A stretch of DNA of 64,000 nucleotides from an uncultured Sphingomonadaceae bacterium (GTDB taxonomy: Bacteria; Pseudomonadota; Alphaproteobacteria; Sphingomonadales; Sphingomonadaceae). The stretch's first letter is position 1, and each line of letters starts with the position of its first letter. The notes under the pieces are model-generated. The model saw only the letters and a list, made by a program, of their open reading frames with translations, was not told the origin of the DNA and did no database searches. The stretch is taken from positions 372,001 through 436,000 of the forward strand of contig CANLSQ010000003.1 of the NCBI GenBank assembly GCA_947493955.1. Direction: 5' to 3'. Made by a program: the position numbers and the translations under genes. This document shows positions 50,710 through 59,599 of this stretch, one piece after another.

Positions 50710-51117
50710 ATGAACGCGCAGCCAATTGCAGACAATCTGTTCACCGACGACAATATGACCGCTCTGGTCGGCGCGCGAAACAAGCAGACGGGCCATATAT
50801 CCTTCCCGCTGCCACTGACGCCCAATGACGATATCGAGCCGATAGCGCTGGCTTCGCGGGGTACCGTGTGGACTTATACGGTGCAGCGCTTTCCGCCCAA
50901 AACGCCTTATGCCGGCCCGGCTGATCCTGAAAATTTCAAACCTTATGTCGTTGCCTATGTCTCGCTACCGGGTCAGACGATGGTGGAATCGCGGCTTACG
51001 GGAATAGAGCCTGAAGATGTTAAAATCGGAATGGAAGTGGAACTGACCGCAATCCCGCTGGATCCGGATGCTCCGGCCAGCGAGCAAAAGATGATCCACG
51101 CTTTCCAGCCTGTTTGA
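50710..51117 (+). CDS. DUF35 (OB-fold) protein, partner of the thiolase-like protein
   Basis: 135 residues. C-terminal OB fold is recognisable: ASRGTVWTYTVQRFPP, PYVVAYVSLPGQTMVESRLTG and VKIGMEVELTAIPLD. The N-terminal zinc-ribbon typical of DUF35 has lost all its cysteines (there is no Cys in the protein). DUF35 proteins pair with thiolase-like proteins; in steroid degradation the ChsH2-DUF35 domain with Ltp2 cleaves the side chain by a retro-aldol reaction. The thiolase-like gene follows after 12 bases. Confidence 0.87.
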   Translation: MNAQPIADNLFTDDNMTALVGARNKQTGHISFPLPLTPNDDIEPIALASRGTVWTYTVQRFPPKTPYAGPADPENFKPYVVAYVSLPGQTMVESRLTGIEPEDVKIGMEVELTAIPLDPDAPASEQKMIHAFQPV

Positions 51118-51129
51118 GGAGAAATTGCA

Positions 51130-52275
51130 ATGAGCGACGTATGCATAGTAGGCGCGGGTATCCATCCCTTTGGCCGGACCGAAGGCCGTGATGGCATGGA
51201 TCAGGGCGTCTATGCGGTTAGGCAGGCATTGGCAGATACTGGGATAGCCTGGGAAGATGTCGAATTTGCCTTTGGCGGCTCGGCTGCCTCTGGTGCTGCT
51301 GATACCATGGTCTCGAAACTAGGACTGACCGGTATTCAGTTTATCAATGTTTCCAACGGTTGCGCCACCGGCGGCTCGGCACTGAATGCGGCGGCGAGTG
51401 CGATCAAATCGGGTGAATATGAGATCGGCATGGCCGTCGGTTTCGACAAGCACCCCCGAGGCGCGTTTAACGCGGACCCGGGTGCTTATGGCCTGCCCAA
51501 CTGGTATGGTGAAGCGGGCTATATGCTGACCACACAGTTTTTCGGCGCGAAGATCATGCGTTATCTGCATGAGAATGGTTTGAGCCGGGAAGCGCTGGGG
51601 CGGGTTTCGGAAAAAGCCTTCCGCAATGGCGCGAAGACGGACCATGCGTGGCGGCGTAGTGAAGTCGATCTCGAAACGATCATGAACGCGCCGATGATCA
51701 GTGATCCGCTCAACAAATATATGTTCTGTTCACCAGCGGAAGGTGCAGTCGCACTTATCTTGGCGAGTGAGAAAAAGGCGAAGGAACTGGGCGGGCCGAT
51801 GATCTGTCTGAAGACTTCCGTCATGCGGACACGGCCACCGGGATCGTTCGAGGTATTTGCAGCCTCCATCGACAATGAGCGCGGCGGCACGGCGACCGAA
51901 ATAGCCGCCAAGGCAGCCTTTGAGCAGGCAGGCATGGGACCGGAAGATATTGATGTCGCACAGCTTCAGGATACCGAATCCGGCGCCGAAATCATGCACA
52001 TGGCGGAAAACGGCTTCTGTCCCCATGGCGATCAGGAAAAATGGCTGATCGAGGGGCGGACCGAGATAAACGGAGCCTTGCCTGTGAACACCGATGGTGG
52101 CTGCCTGGCCTGCGGTGAGCCAATTGGTGCTTCCGGCTTGCGGCAGGTTTACGAAAATGTCGTGCAGCTGCGTGGGACGGCCGGGGACCGGCAGGTGCCG
52201 GGCGATCCGAAGACCGCCTATACACAGGTCTATGGCGCGCCGGGTGTTTCGGCTGTGACGATATTGCAGCGTTGA
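51130..52275 (+). CDS. Thiolase-like (SCP-x/Ltp2-type) protein
   Basis: 381 residues. It has the thiolase fold with Cys78 in NVSNGCATGGSALNAA and VNTDGGCLACGEPIGASG in the C-terminal part. The last motif is normally GHP; here Glu330 replaces the catalytic His. This argues against ordinary beta-ketothiolysis and for an Ltp2-like aldolase or other function. RQVYENVVQLRG at the end is typical for this group. With the DUF35 partner upstream it may cleave a side chain from a beta-hydroxyacyl-CoA (inference). ATG start follows GGAG. Confidence 0.88.
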   Translation: MSDVCIVGAGIHPFGRTEGRDGMDQGVYAVRQALADTGIAWEDVEFAFGGSAASGAADTMVSKLGLTGIQFINVSNGCATGGSALNAAASAIKSGEYEIGMAVGFDKHPRGAFNADPGAYGLPNWYGEAGYMLTTQFFGAKIMRYLHENGLSREALGRVSEKAFRNGAKTDHAWRRSEVDLETIMNAPMISDPLNKYMFCSPAEGAVALILASEKKAKELGGPMICLKTSVMRTRPPGSFEVFAASIDNERGGTATEIAAKAAFEQAGMGPEDIDVAQLQDTESGAEIMHMAENGFCPHGDQEKWLIEGRTEINGALPVNTDGGCLACGEPIGASGLRQVYENVVQLRGTAGDRQVPGDPKTAYTQVYGAPGVSAVTILQR

Positions 52276-52301
52276 GGTTTTGCTGTATTCCTGAAGAGCT
52301 T

Positions 52302-52376
52302 GTGCTCCGCACTTGATGCGGAGCACAGGTGAGGTGGGCGTAACAGCCATCCTAGGCTCCGCATCAAGTGCGGAGC
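52302..52376. repeat. Inverted pair of REP-like hairpins
   Basis: GTGCTCCGCA-N5-TGCGGAGCAC (52302-52326) forms a 10-base stem hairpin. Its inverted near-copy with GCTCCGCA-N5-TGCGGAGC lies at 52356-52376, with a 29-base spacer. It fits a repetitive extragenic palindrome, or a transcription attenuator between the thiolase-like and dehydrogenase genes. Confidence 0.7.
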
Positions 52377-52405
52377 ACGTTGCTAGAATATTTAAGGAAC
52401 AATAA

Positions 52406-53569
52406 TTGAACCACGAAATCAGCGCCGAAGCCCGGGCCATTGCCGACAAGGTCGAAACTTTCGTCCGCGATAAAATTTTCACCTATGAAAAAGACCCGCG
52501 CTGCGAGGATCACGGACCAACCGATGAACTGGTTCAGGAAATGCGTGCTCTTGCCAGAGAAGCCGGTATTCTCACCCCGCATATCCGCGAAGACGGCAGC
52601 CATTTGACTCATCTCGAAACGGCTCTGGTATTGCGCAAATCCGGCCTTTCCCCACTCGGCCCGCTGGCCGTCAACACCTTCGCGCCGGATGAAGGCAACA
52701 TGTATCTGCTCGGCAAATGTGCATCGCCAGAGCAAAAAGAGCATTTCCTAAAGCCGTTGGTGGAAGGCAAGACGCGCTCCGCCTTTTTCATGACCGAACC
52801 GGCCAGTGAAAATGGCGCTGGTTCCGACCCGATGATGATGCAGACGACCGCCAAGCCGGATGGCAATCATTGGGTCATTAACGGCCGCAAGACCTTTATC
52901 ACCGGGGCCAAGGGTGCGACCGTGGGTATTGTGATGGCAAAGTCCGATGACGGTGCCTGCATGTTCCTTGTCGATCTGCCCGATCCGGCAATCACCATCG
53001 AGCGCGTGCTCGACACAATCGACAGTTCCATGCCCGGTAGCCATTCGGTGGTGAACATCGATAATTTGCGGGTGCCTGCTGACCAGATGCTCGGCGAAAG
53101 TGGTGAGGGTTTCAAATATGCGCAGGTCCGGCTGGCCCCGGCGCGGCTCACCCATTGCATGCGCTGGCTTGGCTGCTGTGACCGGGCGCAGGAAATTGCC
53201 ACCGACTATGCCTGCAAGCGGATGGCCTTTGGCAAACCGCTGGTGGATCATGAAGGCGTCGGTTTCATGCTGGCGGAAAACCAGATTGACCTGAAACAGG
53301 CGGAATTGATGATCGACTGGTGTGCGAAAGTTCTCGACACCGGCGATATTGGCACGACCGAAAGCTCAATGGCCAAGGTCGCGGTTTCCGAAGCCTTGTT
53401 CCGCATCGCTGACAAATGCGTCCAAGTCATGGGCGGTACCGGTCTCAGCCAGGATACGGTTGTCGAACAGGTCTTCCGCGAAGTGCGTGCGTTCCGTGTT
53501 TATGATGGCCCGACCGAAGTGCATAAATGGTCGCTCGCCAAGAAAATCAAGAAATCCCAAAAGATCTGA
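52406..53569 (+). CDS. Acyl-CoA dehydrogenase
   Basis: 387 residues from TTG 52406, with AAGGAAC just upstream; no earlier ATG is available. FMTEPASENGAGSDP, VINGRKTFITGAKGA and QVMGGTGLSQDTVVEQVFREVRAFRVYDGPTEVHKWSLAKKI show a complete dehydrogenase. The usual Glu position reads YDGPTEVHKW, where Asp-Gly-Pro replaces Glu-Gly-Thr; this variant is common in the FadE/DmdC-like CaiA branch. It is coupled to an MDR gene 14 bases downstream. Confidence 0.92.
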   Translation: MNHEISAEARAIADKVETFVRDKIFTYEKDPRCEDHGPTDELVQEMRALAREAGILTPHIREDGSHLTHLETALVLRKSGLSPLGPLAVNTFAPDEGNMYLLGKCASPEQKEHFLKPLVEGKTRSAFFMTEPASENGAGSDPMMMQTTAKPDGNHWVINGRKTFITGAKGATVGIVMAKSDDGACMFLVDLPDPAITIERVLDTIDSSMPGSHSVVNIDNLRVPADQMLGESGEGFKYAQVRLAPARLTHCMRWLGCCDRAQEIATDYACKRMAFGKPLVDHEGVGFMLAENQIDLKQAELMIDWCAKVLDTGDIGTTESSMAKVAVSEALFRIADKCVQVMGGTGLSQDTVVEQVFREVRAFRVYDGPTEVHKWSLAKKIKKSQKI

Positions 53570-53583
53570 GCAGAGGAAATTCC

Positions 53584-54606
53584 ATGACCAAGAACCGCAA
53601 ATTCACCCTTGTCAGTCGCCCTGATGGCGAACCCAAGCCGAGCGATTTCGCCTTGGTCGAGGAAGACCTGCCGGAATTGCAGGATGGTGCGTTTCTGGTT
53701 CGCAATCACTATATCTCGCTCGATCCGGCACAGCGGGGATGGATGAGCGATGCAGAAAGCTATATGCCGCCAATAGCTTTGGGCGCTGCGGTGACGGCGA
53801 GCGCCGTGGGCCGCGTCCACGCATCGAAAAATCCCGATTTTCCGGAAGGGCAATGGGTTGTCGGCCTTGCCGCTATGGAGGAATATTCGGTGGTTCAGGC
53901 GGGTGGCTTTACCGCACCTGTTGATGCATCGCTGGTTCCTTCGCCGACCAATTTCCTGTCGGTCTTGGGCGCTGTCGGCATGACGGCCTATTTCGGTATG
54001 ATCGATGACGGCAAACCCAAGGAAGGCGAGACATTGCTTGTCACCGGCGCGGCTGGTGCTGTCGGATCGCTGGTTGGACAGATTGGCAAGATAAAGGGCT
54101 GCCGAGTCGTTGGTATCGCTGGCGGTGCCGACAAATGCGCAAAGCTGGTGGATGACTATGGTTTTGATGCAGCGATTGATTATCGCGGCAAAAGCCAGGC
54201 TGAACTGGAAGCTGAAATTGCAGCGGCCGCGCCCGATGGGGTCGATATCATCTGGGAGAATGTCGGCGGCATCATCATGGATGCGGGCATTGCCTCGATC
54301 AACGAATATGGCCGGATGGTGCTCTGCGGCCTGATCAGCGAATATAACAGCCCGGAGCCCGTGGGCACGCGTAACCTGTGGTATCTGATCTCGCGTCAGG
54401 CGACGATCAAGGGCTTTCTTGTCCGCGATTATCCGCCGCGCTTTCCTGAGGGCATTGCGCAGATGGGGCAATGGCTGGCCGAGGGCAAAATCAAGCATGA
54501 CGAGGATATCGAAAAAGGTATCGAGAACAGCTATGACGCTTTCATGAAGCTGTTCTCCGGCGGCAATCAGGGCAAGATGATTCTGGACGTTTCACCCGAG
54601 GAATAA
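53584..54606 (+). CDS. NADP-dependent MDR-family oxidoreductase
   Basis: 340 residues from ATG 53584 (GAGGAAA upstream). RKFTLVSRPDGEPKPSDF, cofactor motif TGAAGAVGSLVGQIGKIKG, IIWENVGGIIMDAGIASI and LCGLISEYNSP mark the same zinc-free enone-reductase branch as the genes at 18211 and 45905. Three divergent copies in one catabolic region suggest reductions of different enone intermediates. It is followed by an epoxide-hydrolase-fold gene after 11 bases. Confidence 0.92.
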   Translation: MTKNRKFTLVSRPDGEPKPSDFALVEEDLPELQDGAFLVRNHYISLDPAQRGWMSDAESYMPPIALGAAVTASAVGRVHASKNPDFPEGQWVVGLAAMEEYSVVQAGGFTAPVDASLVPSPTNFLSVLGAVGMTAYFGMIDDGKPKEGETLLVTGAAGAVGSLVGQIGKIKGCRVVGIAGGADKCAKLVDDYGFDAAIDYRGKSQAELEAEIAAAAPDGVDIIWENVGGIIMDAGIASINEYGRMVLCGLISEYNSPEPVGTRNLWYLISRQATIKGFLVRDYPPRFPEGIAQMGQWLAEGKIKHDEDIEKGIENSYDAFMKLFSGGNQGKMILDVSPEE

Positions 54607-54617
54607 GGAGTATCACC

Positions 54618-55073
54618 ATGTCAAATGCTGCTGAACAGGTCGTCCTCGACTTTATCGAAAGCTGGAACCGGATGGACTATGACTCCATCTACGCGGCGAT
54701 GGCGGATGATATTTTCTACCACAATATCCCGATGGAACCCTGTGAAGGGATTGGAGCCGTACGGGCCTTTTTTGAAGGCTCCGGCATGGGATCGGACGGT
54801 GCGGAATGGATAACCCACCATATCGCGACCAACGGGAATGTCGTGTTGACCGAACGGACCGACAAGTTCCGGATCAATGGCGAATGGATCGCCATCCGCG
54901 TGATGGGCACGTTTGAGATTACAGATGGCAAGATCGCCAAATGGCGGGATTATTTCGATCTCGGCCAGTTTCAGGGCGAGATGGCGCGCGTCATGGGCGG
55001 GGGCACCGCCCGACCGCTTAGCTCGGCTGATAAAGCGTCCCGTTGTCTACCGGATATTCACCCGCAGTCATAA
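54618..55073 (+). CDS. Limonene-1,2-epoxide-hydrolase-like protein
   Basis: 151 residues with an AAGGAG-like site before ATG. The active-site set of Rhodococcus limonene-epoxide hydrolase is preserved: Tyr34 and Asn36 in FYHNIP, Arg80 and Asp82 in TERTDKF, and Asp111 in KWRDYFDL. It should add water to an epoxide in one step. A mycobacterial relative (EphG) accepts a cholesterol epoxide, which fits the neighbouring steroid-like genes. About 25 extra residues at the C-terminus overlap the end of the convergent SDR gene by 56 bases; this tail is not part of the family. Confidence 0.88.
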   Translation: MSNAAEQVVLDFIESWNRMDYDSIYAAMADDIFYHNIPMEPCEGIGAVRAFFEGSGMGSDGAEWITHHIATNGNVVLTERTDKFRINGEWIAIRVMGTFEITDGKIAKWRDYFDLGQFQGEMARVMGGGTARPLSSADKASRCLPDIHPQS

Positions 55074-55779
55074 ATCGCGAAGCGTCACTAGCTAGATAGA
55101 CGCATAGCTCCGCCACATCATTGGGATGGCCCAATCCGCCGAGTGGGATCATCCCGGTTTCCGGTGTCGGATCCCCTTCCGCGCCGACAGCGGCCTGCCG
55201 GACCATTGGGGTGTCAATGCCAGCAGGGTGCAGGCTGTTGCAGCGGATGGGGTAGTTCTGCTCCTTGCAATGCAGCGCGACAGATTTGGTTAGCGAGCGC
55301 ACACCGCCCTTGGCTGCGGCATAGGCCAGAAACGGGGAGTAGCCCTGCAGTGCTGCCATCGAACTCAGGTTGATGATCGAGCTTGGTTGATCATTGTCTT
55401 TCATCGCCCGAACAGCCGTCTGACAGCCAAGGAACACACCTTCCAGCATGACCGAATTTGTGAGGCGAAACTGTTCCAGGGTACAGTCTTCAATAGTGGC
55501 GGGGATAACCAAACCGGCATTGTTGACCAATATATGGGGCGTTCCGAAGGCTTTGCCGGTCTCTTCAAATATCTCCGCCCAACGCGCTTGATCCACAACA
55601 TCCTGATGCAAGGCAAGCGCATCTGGGCCAATACTTTCAGCGACTGCTTCCACATTTTCCATATTTATATCAGTGACGACGACCATGGCGCCTTCATGAA
55701 CAAACGTTTCGCTAATAGCTTTGCCAAGCCCCGAACCGGCACCTGTGACAATCGCGATTTTACCTTCCAAACGACCCAT
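55018..55779 (-). CDS. SDR, hydroxysteroid-dehydrogenase-like
   Basis: 253 residues from ATG 55779 (GAGAGG upstream); a longer frame to 55884 would add a hydrophobic leader not usual in SDRs. The glycine motif is VTGAGSGLGKAIS, NNAGL is present, the active site is SSMAALQGYSPFLAYAAAKGG and SVALHCKEQNYPIRCNSLHPAGIDTPM follows, a signature near 3beta/17beta-HSDs. It would oxidise or reduce a ring hydroxyl. Its last 56 bases overlap the epoxide hydrolase gene on the other strand. Confidence 0.88.
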   Translation of the reverse strand: MGRLEGKIAIVTGAGSGLGKAISETFVHEGAMVVVTDINMENVEAVAESIGPDALALHQDVVDQARWAEIFEETGKAFGTPHILVNNAGLVIPATIEDCTLEQFRLTNSVMLEGVFLGCQTAVRAMKDNDQPSSIINLSSMAALQGYSPFLAYAAAKGGVRSLTKSVALHCKEQNYPIRCNSLHPAGIDTPMVRQAAVGAEGDPTPETGMIPLGGLGHPNDVAELCVYLASDASRFMTAGEYPVDNGTLYQPS

Positions 55780-56051
55780 ATTAACCTCTCCCAAACCTGT
55801 ATTTTGGATAGTATAGGCGGTGATGATCCCAATCATGGCAATACCCATTATCGCTAGTATCCGTAGCGGATTCCGGATGGGCATTGCTCATAATGTTGCG
55901 CGAATATCACAGTTTGGCATATTTGCTATCAAATTGGCTAGCAGAGCGTCTGCAAACTCCTGCTTAAGATGAACCCATAATTAGCGCGGAAAAACCGCCA
56001 GTTATTTTGGATGAGACTCTGGTCCGCGACCGGGGAATTTGGGAGAGAGCG

Positions 56052-58568
56052 ATGACTAAATTATCACAACACCACAAAACTATCTTTTCAGGCAAATCAG
56101 TACGGGGATTGCTGATGGGTTCTGCAGCTAGTCTGGCCTTTGCCGGCGTTGCTGCCCCGGCCCATGCACAGGATGAGGTTGCGGAAGATGACAGCAACGT
56201 CATTACGGTCATCGCCCGTAAGCAGACTGAAACACTGCAGGAAGTGCCGGTAACGGTGACGGCCATTGGTGGTGATACGCTGGAGAAATTCCAGGTCGAC
56301 CAGATTGCCGACGTGGTTAGCCGCGTTCCGGCGCTGAACGTTCAAGTAGGCGGATCTGGTTCGGGTGGTCAGATTTCATTGCGCGGCGTGGGTTCGTCCA
56401 ACATTTCGGCATCTTTTGACTCTGCCGTCGCGTTCGATTTTGATGGTGTTCAGGTTAGCACCATGCGGATTGTTCAGGCCGGTTTCTTTGATGTCGAACA
56501 AATTGATGTTCTGAAGGGTCCGCAATCGCTGTTCTTTGGTAAAAGTGCATCAGCCGGCGTATTCGCCATCCGGTCGGCCAATCCGACACCTGATTGGGAA
56601 ATCGGCGGCAAGGCTTCTTATGAATTTGAAGAAGAAGGTTATGTTGTAGGCGGCTACATTTCCGGCCCGATAAGCGACACCCTCGGTGTAAGGCTGGCTG
56701 CGCAATATACGGATATCGACAAATATGTCGAGCTGACGCCGGAAACACCGGCCTTCAACCGCAATCGCGGGCTCAAAGACTTTGTTGGGCGACTGACCTT
56801 GCAGTGGGATCCGGCCGACAATTTCAGTGCGAACTTCAAACTAAATTACGTTCGCAACGAAAATGACGGAGCGATCGCCCATTCCGATATTGACTGTGGA
56901 CCCAATGGCAGGGCCGACGAAGTTGTATTGCTTGGAAACGCGGATGACCCGTTCACCGTCGCAATCCCAAGTAACGCAGATTGTAACATTAACGACAACC
57001 TCTATCCCACGGCCGACCCCGCAGCAGCACTCGTCGGTCGTGTCCCCGACGGGAGTGGTGCAGGAGCAAATTTCAACGGTCGCCCCTTTGGCGAAACGGA
57101 TATTATTTTCGGCCGCCTCCGCTGGGATCTTGATCTTTCGGATAGCCTGACACTGACTTCTGTTTCCGGCTATCTCAGCCTTGATGCGGTTGATTTTGAT
57201 TCCTACAGCTATGTTGGTGTCGGCCCTGCTGTTCCATTCTCCAGCACTGGACCAGCTGCTTTGCCTCCCGCATTGGCAGCCATTAACGGAACCGGCGTGC
57301 CTTTAGGAGTAGGTAACAGCGATCCGCGCAACAAGACGGAACAGTTCACACAAGAACTTCGCCTGGCCAGTGACTTTGACGGCATGTTCAACTTCATGGT
57401 GGGGGCATTTTACGAAACCCGCGATATTGATTTCGACACATCGCAACAGGCGGTCAATATTTCTCTGATCGCTCCGGATCCCGTCACCGGGAATACTTTT
57501 GACTGGTTCAAGCAGCAAAATACGGAAACAGAGGCCTTCTCTCTGTTCGGAAGTGTAACGTTAGATTTGACAGAGCAGCTGCAGCTGTCCGGTGGCCTGC
57601 GTTGGACGGATGAGAGTAAGACCAGCAGAATTAGCTTGCCTTATTCACATGCTTTCTTGTCCGGTGGTGGTGCCTTCCTGACCAGCGGATTCTTCTCTGG
57701 ACCGATTGACTTTTCTGACAGTAATTTCTCTCCAGAAGTGTCTATCCGGTATCAGGCGACGCCAGATATCAATATTTATGGTGCCTTCAAGACCGGTTTC
57801 AAATCTGGTGGTATCGACAACAGTGCCTTGCCATCCTTTGGTCTGGGTCTCGCGGCGGCAGCCAATGATTTTAGCGGCCTGATCTTTGAATCAGAAACCG
57901 GTCTTGGCGGCGAAGTCGGTGTCAAAGCACAATTTGCAGATCGTTCAGTTACATTGAACACCTCGCTCTTCTACTATGTGTTCGACGACCTGCAGGTTCA
58001 GAACTTTGATGCGACGATCATTCAGTTCCAGACTTTCAACGCCAGTCAGCTGACGAGTAAGGGTGTTGATGTCGAATTTGCCTGGCAGACGCCGGTTGAT
58101 GGCCTGAATTTCTCGGGCGCTCTCGCTTATACAGACGCCAAGTTTAGCGATACTTTCATTACGACATCTGGTGAAGATCTGGATGGTCGCCGAGCTGCAC
58201 GGGCACCGGAATTTGCCGGAAATATTGCGTTTGACTGGACAATTCCGATGAGCGATTCGCTGGAGTTTGGATTGAGCGGTAACGCCCAATATACCGGTTC
58301 GTATTTCACCAATGAAGATTCCATCAATGACATCAAACAGGACAGCTATGTCACGCTCGATGGTTCCGTCTCGGTTGGTGATCCGGACGGCAAATGGAAA
58401 TTGTCGCTGGTTGGTGTGAACCTGACCGATGAAATCTGGATCAACACCAGTGGCGGCCGGCCATTCCTGGCACCAGCCAATAATTTTGGCATTCCGGTGG
58501 GCGATGACTCGGTCGTCACCCAAAACCGTGGCCGCCAGGTCTTTGTGGAGGCTAGCTTCAAGTTCTGA
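56052..58568 (+). CDS. TonB-dependent outer-membrane receptor 3
   Basis: 838 residues from ATG 56052 (GGGAGAG upstream). A rather long N-terminal leader ends in AAPAHAQ; the TonB box is DSNVITVIARKQTE, followed by plug motifs LQEVPVTVTAIGG, SLRGVGSSNISASFDSAVAFDFDGV and GPQSLFFGKSASAGVFAIRS, and a barrel ending in VFVEASFKF. Its 272-base upstream region shows no copy of the GTCCGGAC operator, so it is regulated separately from receptors 1 and 2. A strong terminator follows. It probably imports another ligand or is always made. Confidence 0.95.
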   Translation: MTKLSQHHKTIFSGKSVRGLLMGSAASLAFAGVAAPAHAQDEVAEDDSNVITVIARKQTETLQEVPVTVTAIGGDTLEKFQVDQIADVVSRVPALNVQVGGSGSGGQISLRGVGSSNISASFDSAVAFDFDGVQVSTMRIVQAGFFDVEQIDVLKGPQSLFFGKSASAGVFAIRSANPTPDWEIGGKASYEFEEEGYVVGGYISGPISDTLGVRLAAQYTDIDKYVELTPETPAFNRNRGLKDFVGRLTLQWDPADNFSANFKLNYVRNENDGAIAHSDIDCGPNGRADEVVLLGNADDPFTVAIPSNADCNINDNLYPTADPAAALVGRVPDGSGAGANFNGRPFGETDIIFGRLRWDLDLSDSLTLTSVSGYLSLDAVDFDSYSYVGVGPAVPFSSTGPAALPPALAAINGTGVPLGVGNSDPRNKTEQFTQELRLASDFDGMFNFMVGAFYETRDIDFDTSQQAVNISLIAPDPVTGNTFDWFKQQNTETEAFSLFGSVTLDLTEQLQLSGGLRWTDESKTSRISLPYSHAFLSGGGAFLTSGFFSGPIDFSDSNFSPEVSIRYQATPDINIYGAFKTGFKSGGIDNSALPSFGLGLAAAANDFSGLIFESETGLGGEVGVKAQFADRSVTLNTSLFYYVFDDLQVQNFDATIIQFQTFNASQLTSKGVDVEFAWQTPVDGLNFSGALAYTDAKFSDTFITTSGEDLDGRRAARAPEFAGNIAFDWTIPMSDSLEFGLSGNAQYTGSYFTNEDSINDIKQDSYVTLDGSVSVGDPDGKWKLSLVGVNLTDEIWINTSGGRPFLAPANNFGIPVGDDSVVTQNRGRQVFVEASFKF

Positions 58569-58591
58569 TCAACTCTCCCGTTGATCAAAGC

Positions 58592-58629
58592 GGGCCGGGA
58601 CAGCGGGGGGCTGTTCCCGGCCCTTTTTT
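58592..58629 (+). terminator. Rho-independent terminator after TonB receptor 3
   Basis: Stem GGGCCGGGACAG / CTGTTCCCGGCCC with one bulge and a seven-base loop, then TTTTTTG. It is 23 bases after the receptor stop codon. Confidence 0.93.
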
Positions 58630-58726
58630 GTGCATCACAAAGGTTGGGCGATAGCCATATTGAGAGTGGTTTCCAGCGGGTGATCATCTAGTTTGAAAGA
58701 CATATTCAGGAATCGAGGAGCAGATT

Positions 58727-59521
58727 ATGGGACGTCTTGAAGGTAAAAAGGCTGTTGTGCTGGGTGCAGCTGGCCCGGGCAATATGGGGCAGGTGATTGC
58801 TAAGCGCTTGCGAGATGAGGGTGCGGATGTTCTGGTCGCGGGCCGCAAGGAAGACGAGCTGAAGCGTTTTGCCGAAGAATTGGGCGGCCATTATGCGCTA
58901 TGTGATCTGACGAACGAAGCTGAAATCAATGCCCTCGCGGAAACGGCTACCAGCAAAATGGGCGGTTTGGATATTGCAGTAAACGCCACTGGTCTGGGTT
59001 TTCTGAAACCGTTTCTGGAGAATACCAAGGAAGAATTAGAGATGATGTCGGCGCTACAGCTGGTCGGCCCATTTCAATTTTATCAGGCAATGATCAAGGC
59101 AATGAAAGATGGCGGTTCGATTATCCAGATCAGCTCGGCGACCGCAACGATCATGCTCAACGACCATGCGGCCTACATGGGTACCAAGGCAGCGACCGAT
59201 CACATCATCCGCTGTATTGCACATGAATTTGGTGATCGCGGCATCAGAGCCAACAGCATTTCGCCGGGGCTCACCCGCACACCGATGACGGCTGGCGTCG
59301 ATCAGGTTCCGGGATTGGTGGAATCGTTCGAAGCGCGCTATCCACTGGGCCGTATTGGCACCAGTGAGGATATAGCCGCTGCCGCCGTTTTCCTCGCCAG
59401 TGACGAATGTTTCATGACCGGCGAGAATCTACAGGTCAACGGCGGACTATGCCTGCGCGGAAATCCGACCCGAAAGGATCAAGAGCTGATGATGGGGGCT
59501 GTCGCTGCCGCAAACAACTAA
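58727..59521 (+). CDS. Short-chain dehydrogenase/reductase
   Basis: 264 residues, ATG after GAGGAG. VLGAAGPGNMGQVIAKRL is a variant glycine loop, the NNAG motif reads VNATGL, and catalytic residues are SSATATIMLNDHAAYMGTKAA with YxxxK intact. C-terminal NGGLCLRGNPTRKD is longer than usual. It is alone between receptor 3 and the nucleoside transporter. Substrate unknown. Confidence 0.9.
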   Translation: MGRLEGKKAVVLGAAGPGNMGQVIAKRLRDEGADVLVAGRKEDELKRFAEELGGHYALCDLTNEAEINALAETATSKMGGLDIAVNATGLGFLKPFLENTKEELEMMSALQLVGPFQFYQAMIKAMKDGGSIIQISSATATIMLNDHAAYMGTKAATDHIIRCIAHEFGDRGIRANSISPGLTRTPMTAGVDQVPGLVESFEARYPLGRIGTSEDIAAAAVFLASDECFMTGENLQVNGGLCLRGNPTRKDQELMMGAVAAANN

Positions 59522-59599
59522 AGGCTAAATCCCTGTTGGCGATGTGATAATTTTCCGCCATGGTGACGCACTATTGCTTCGTCACGGGAAATTTAGTCA

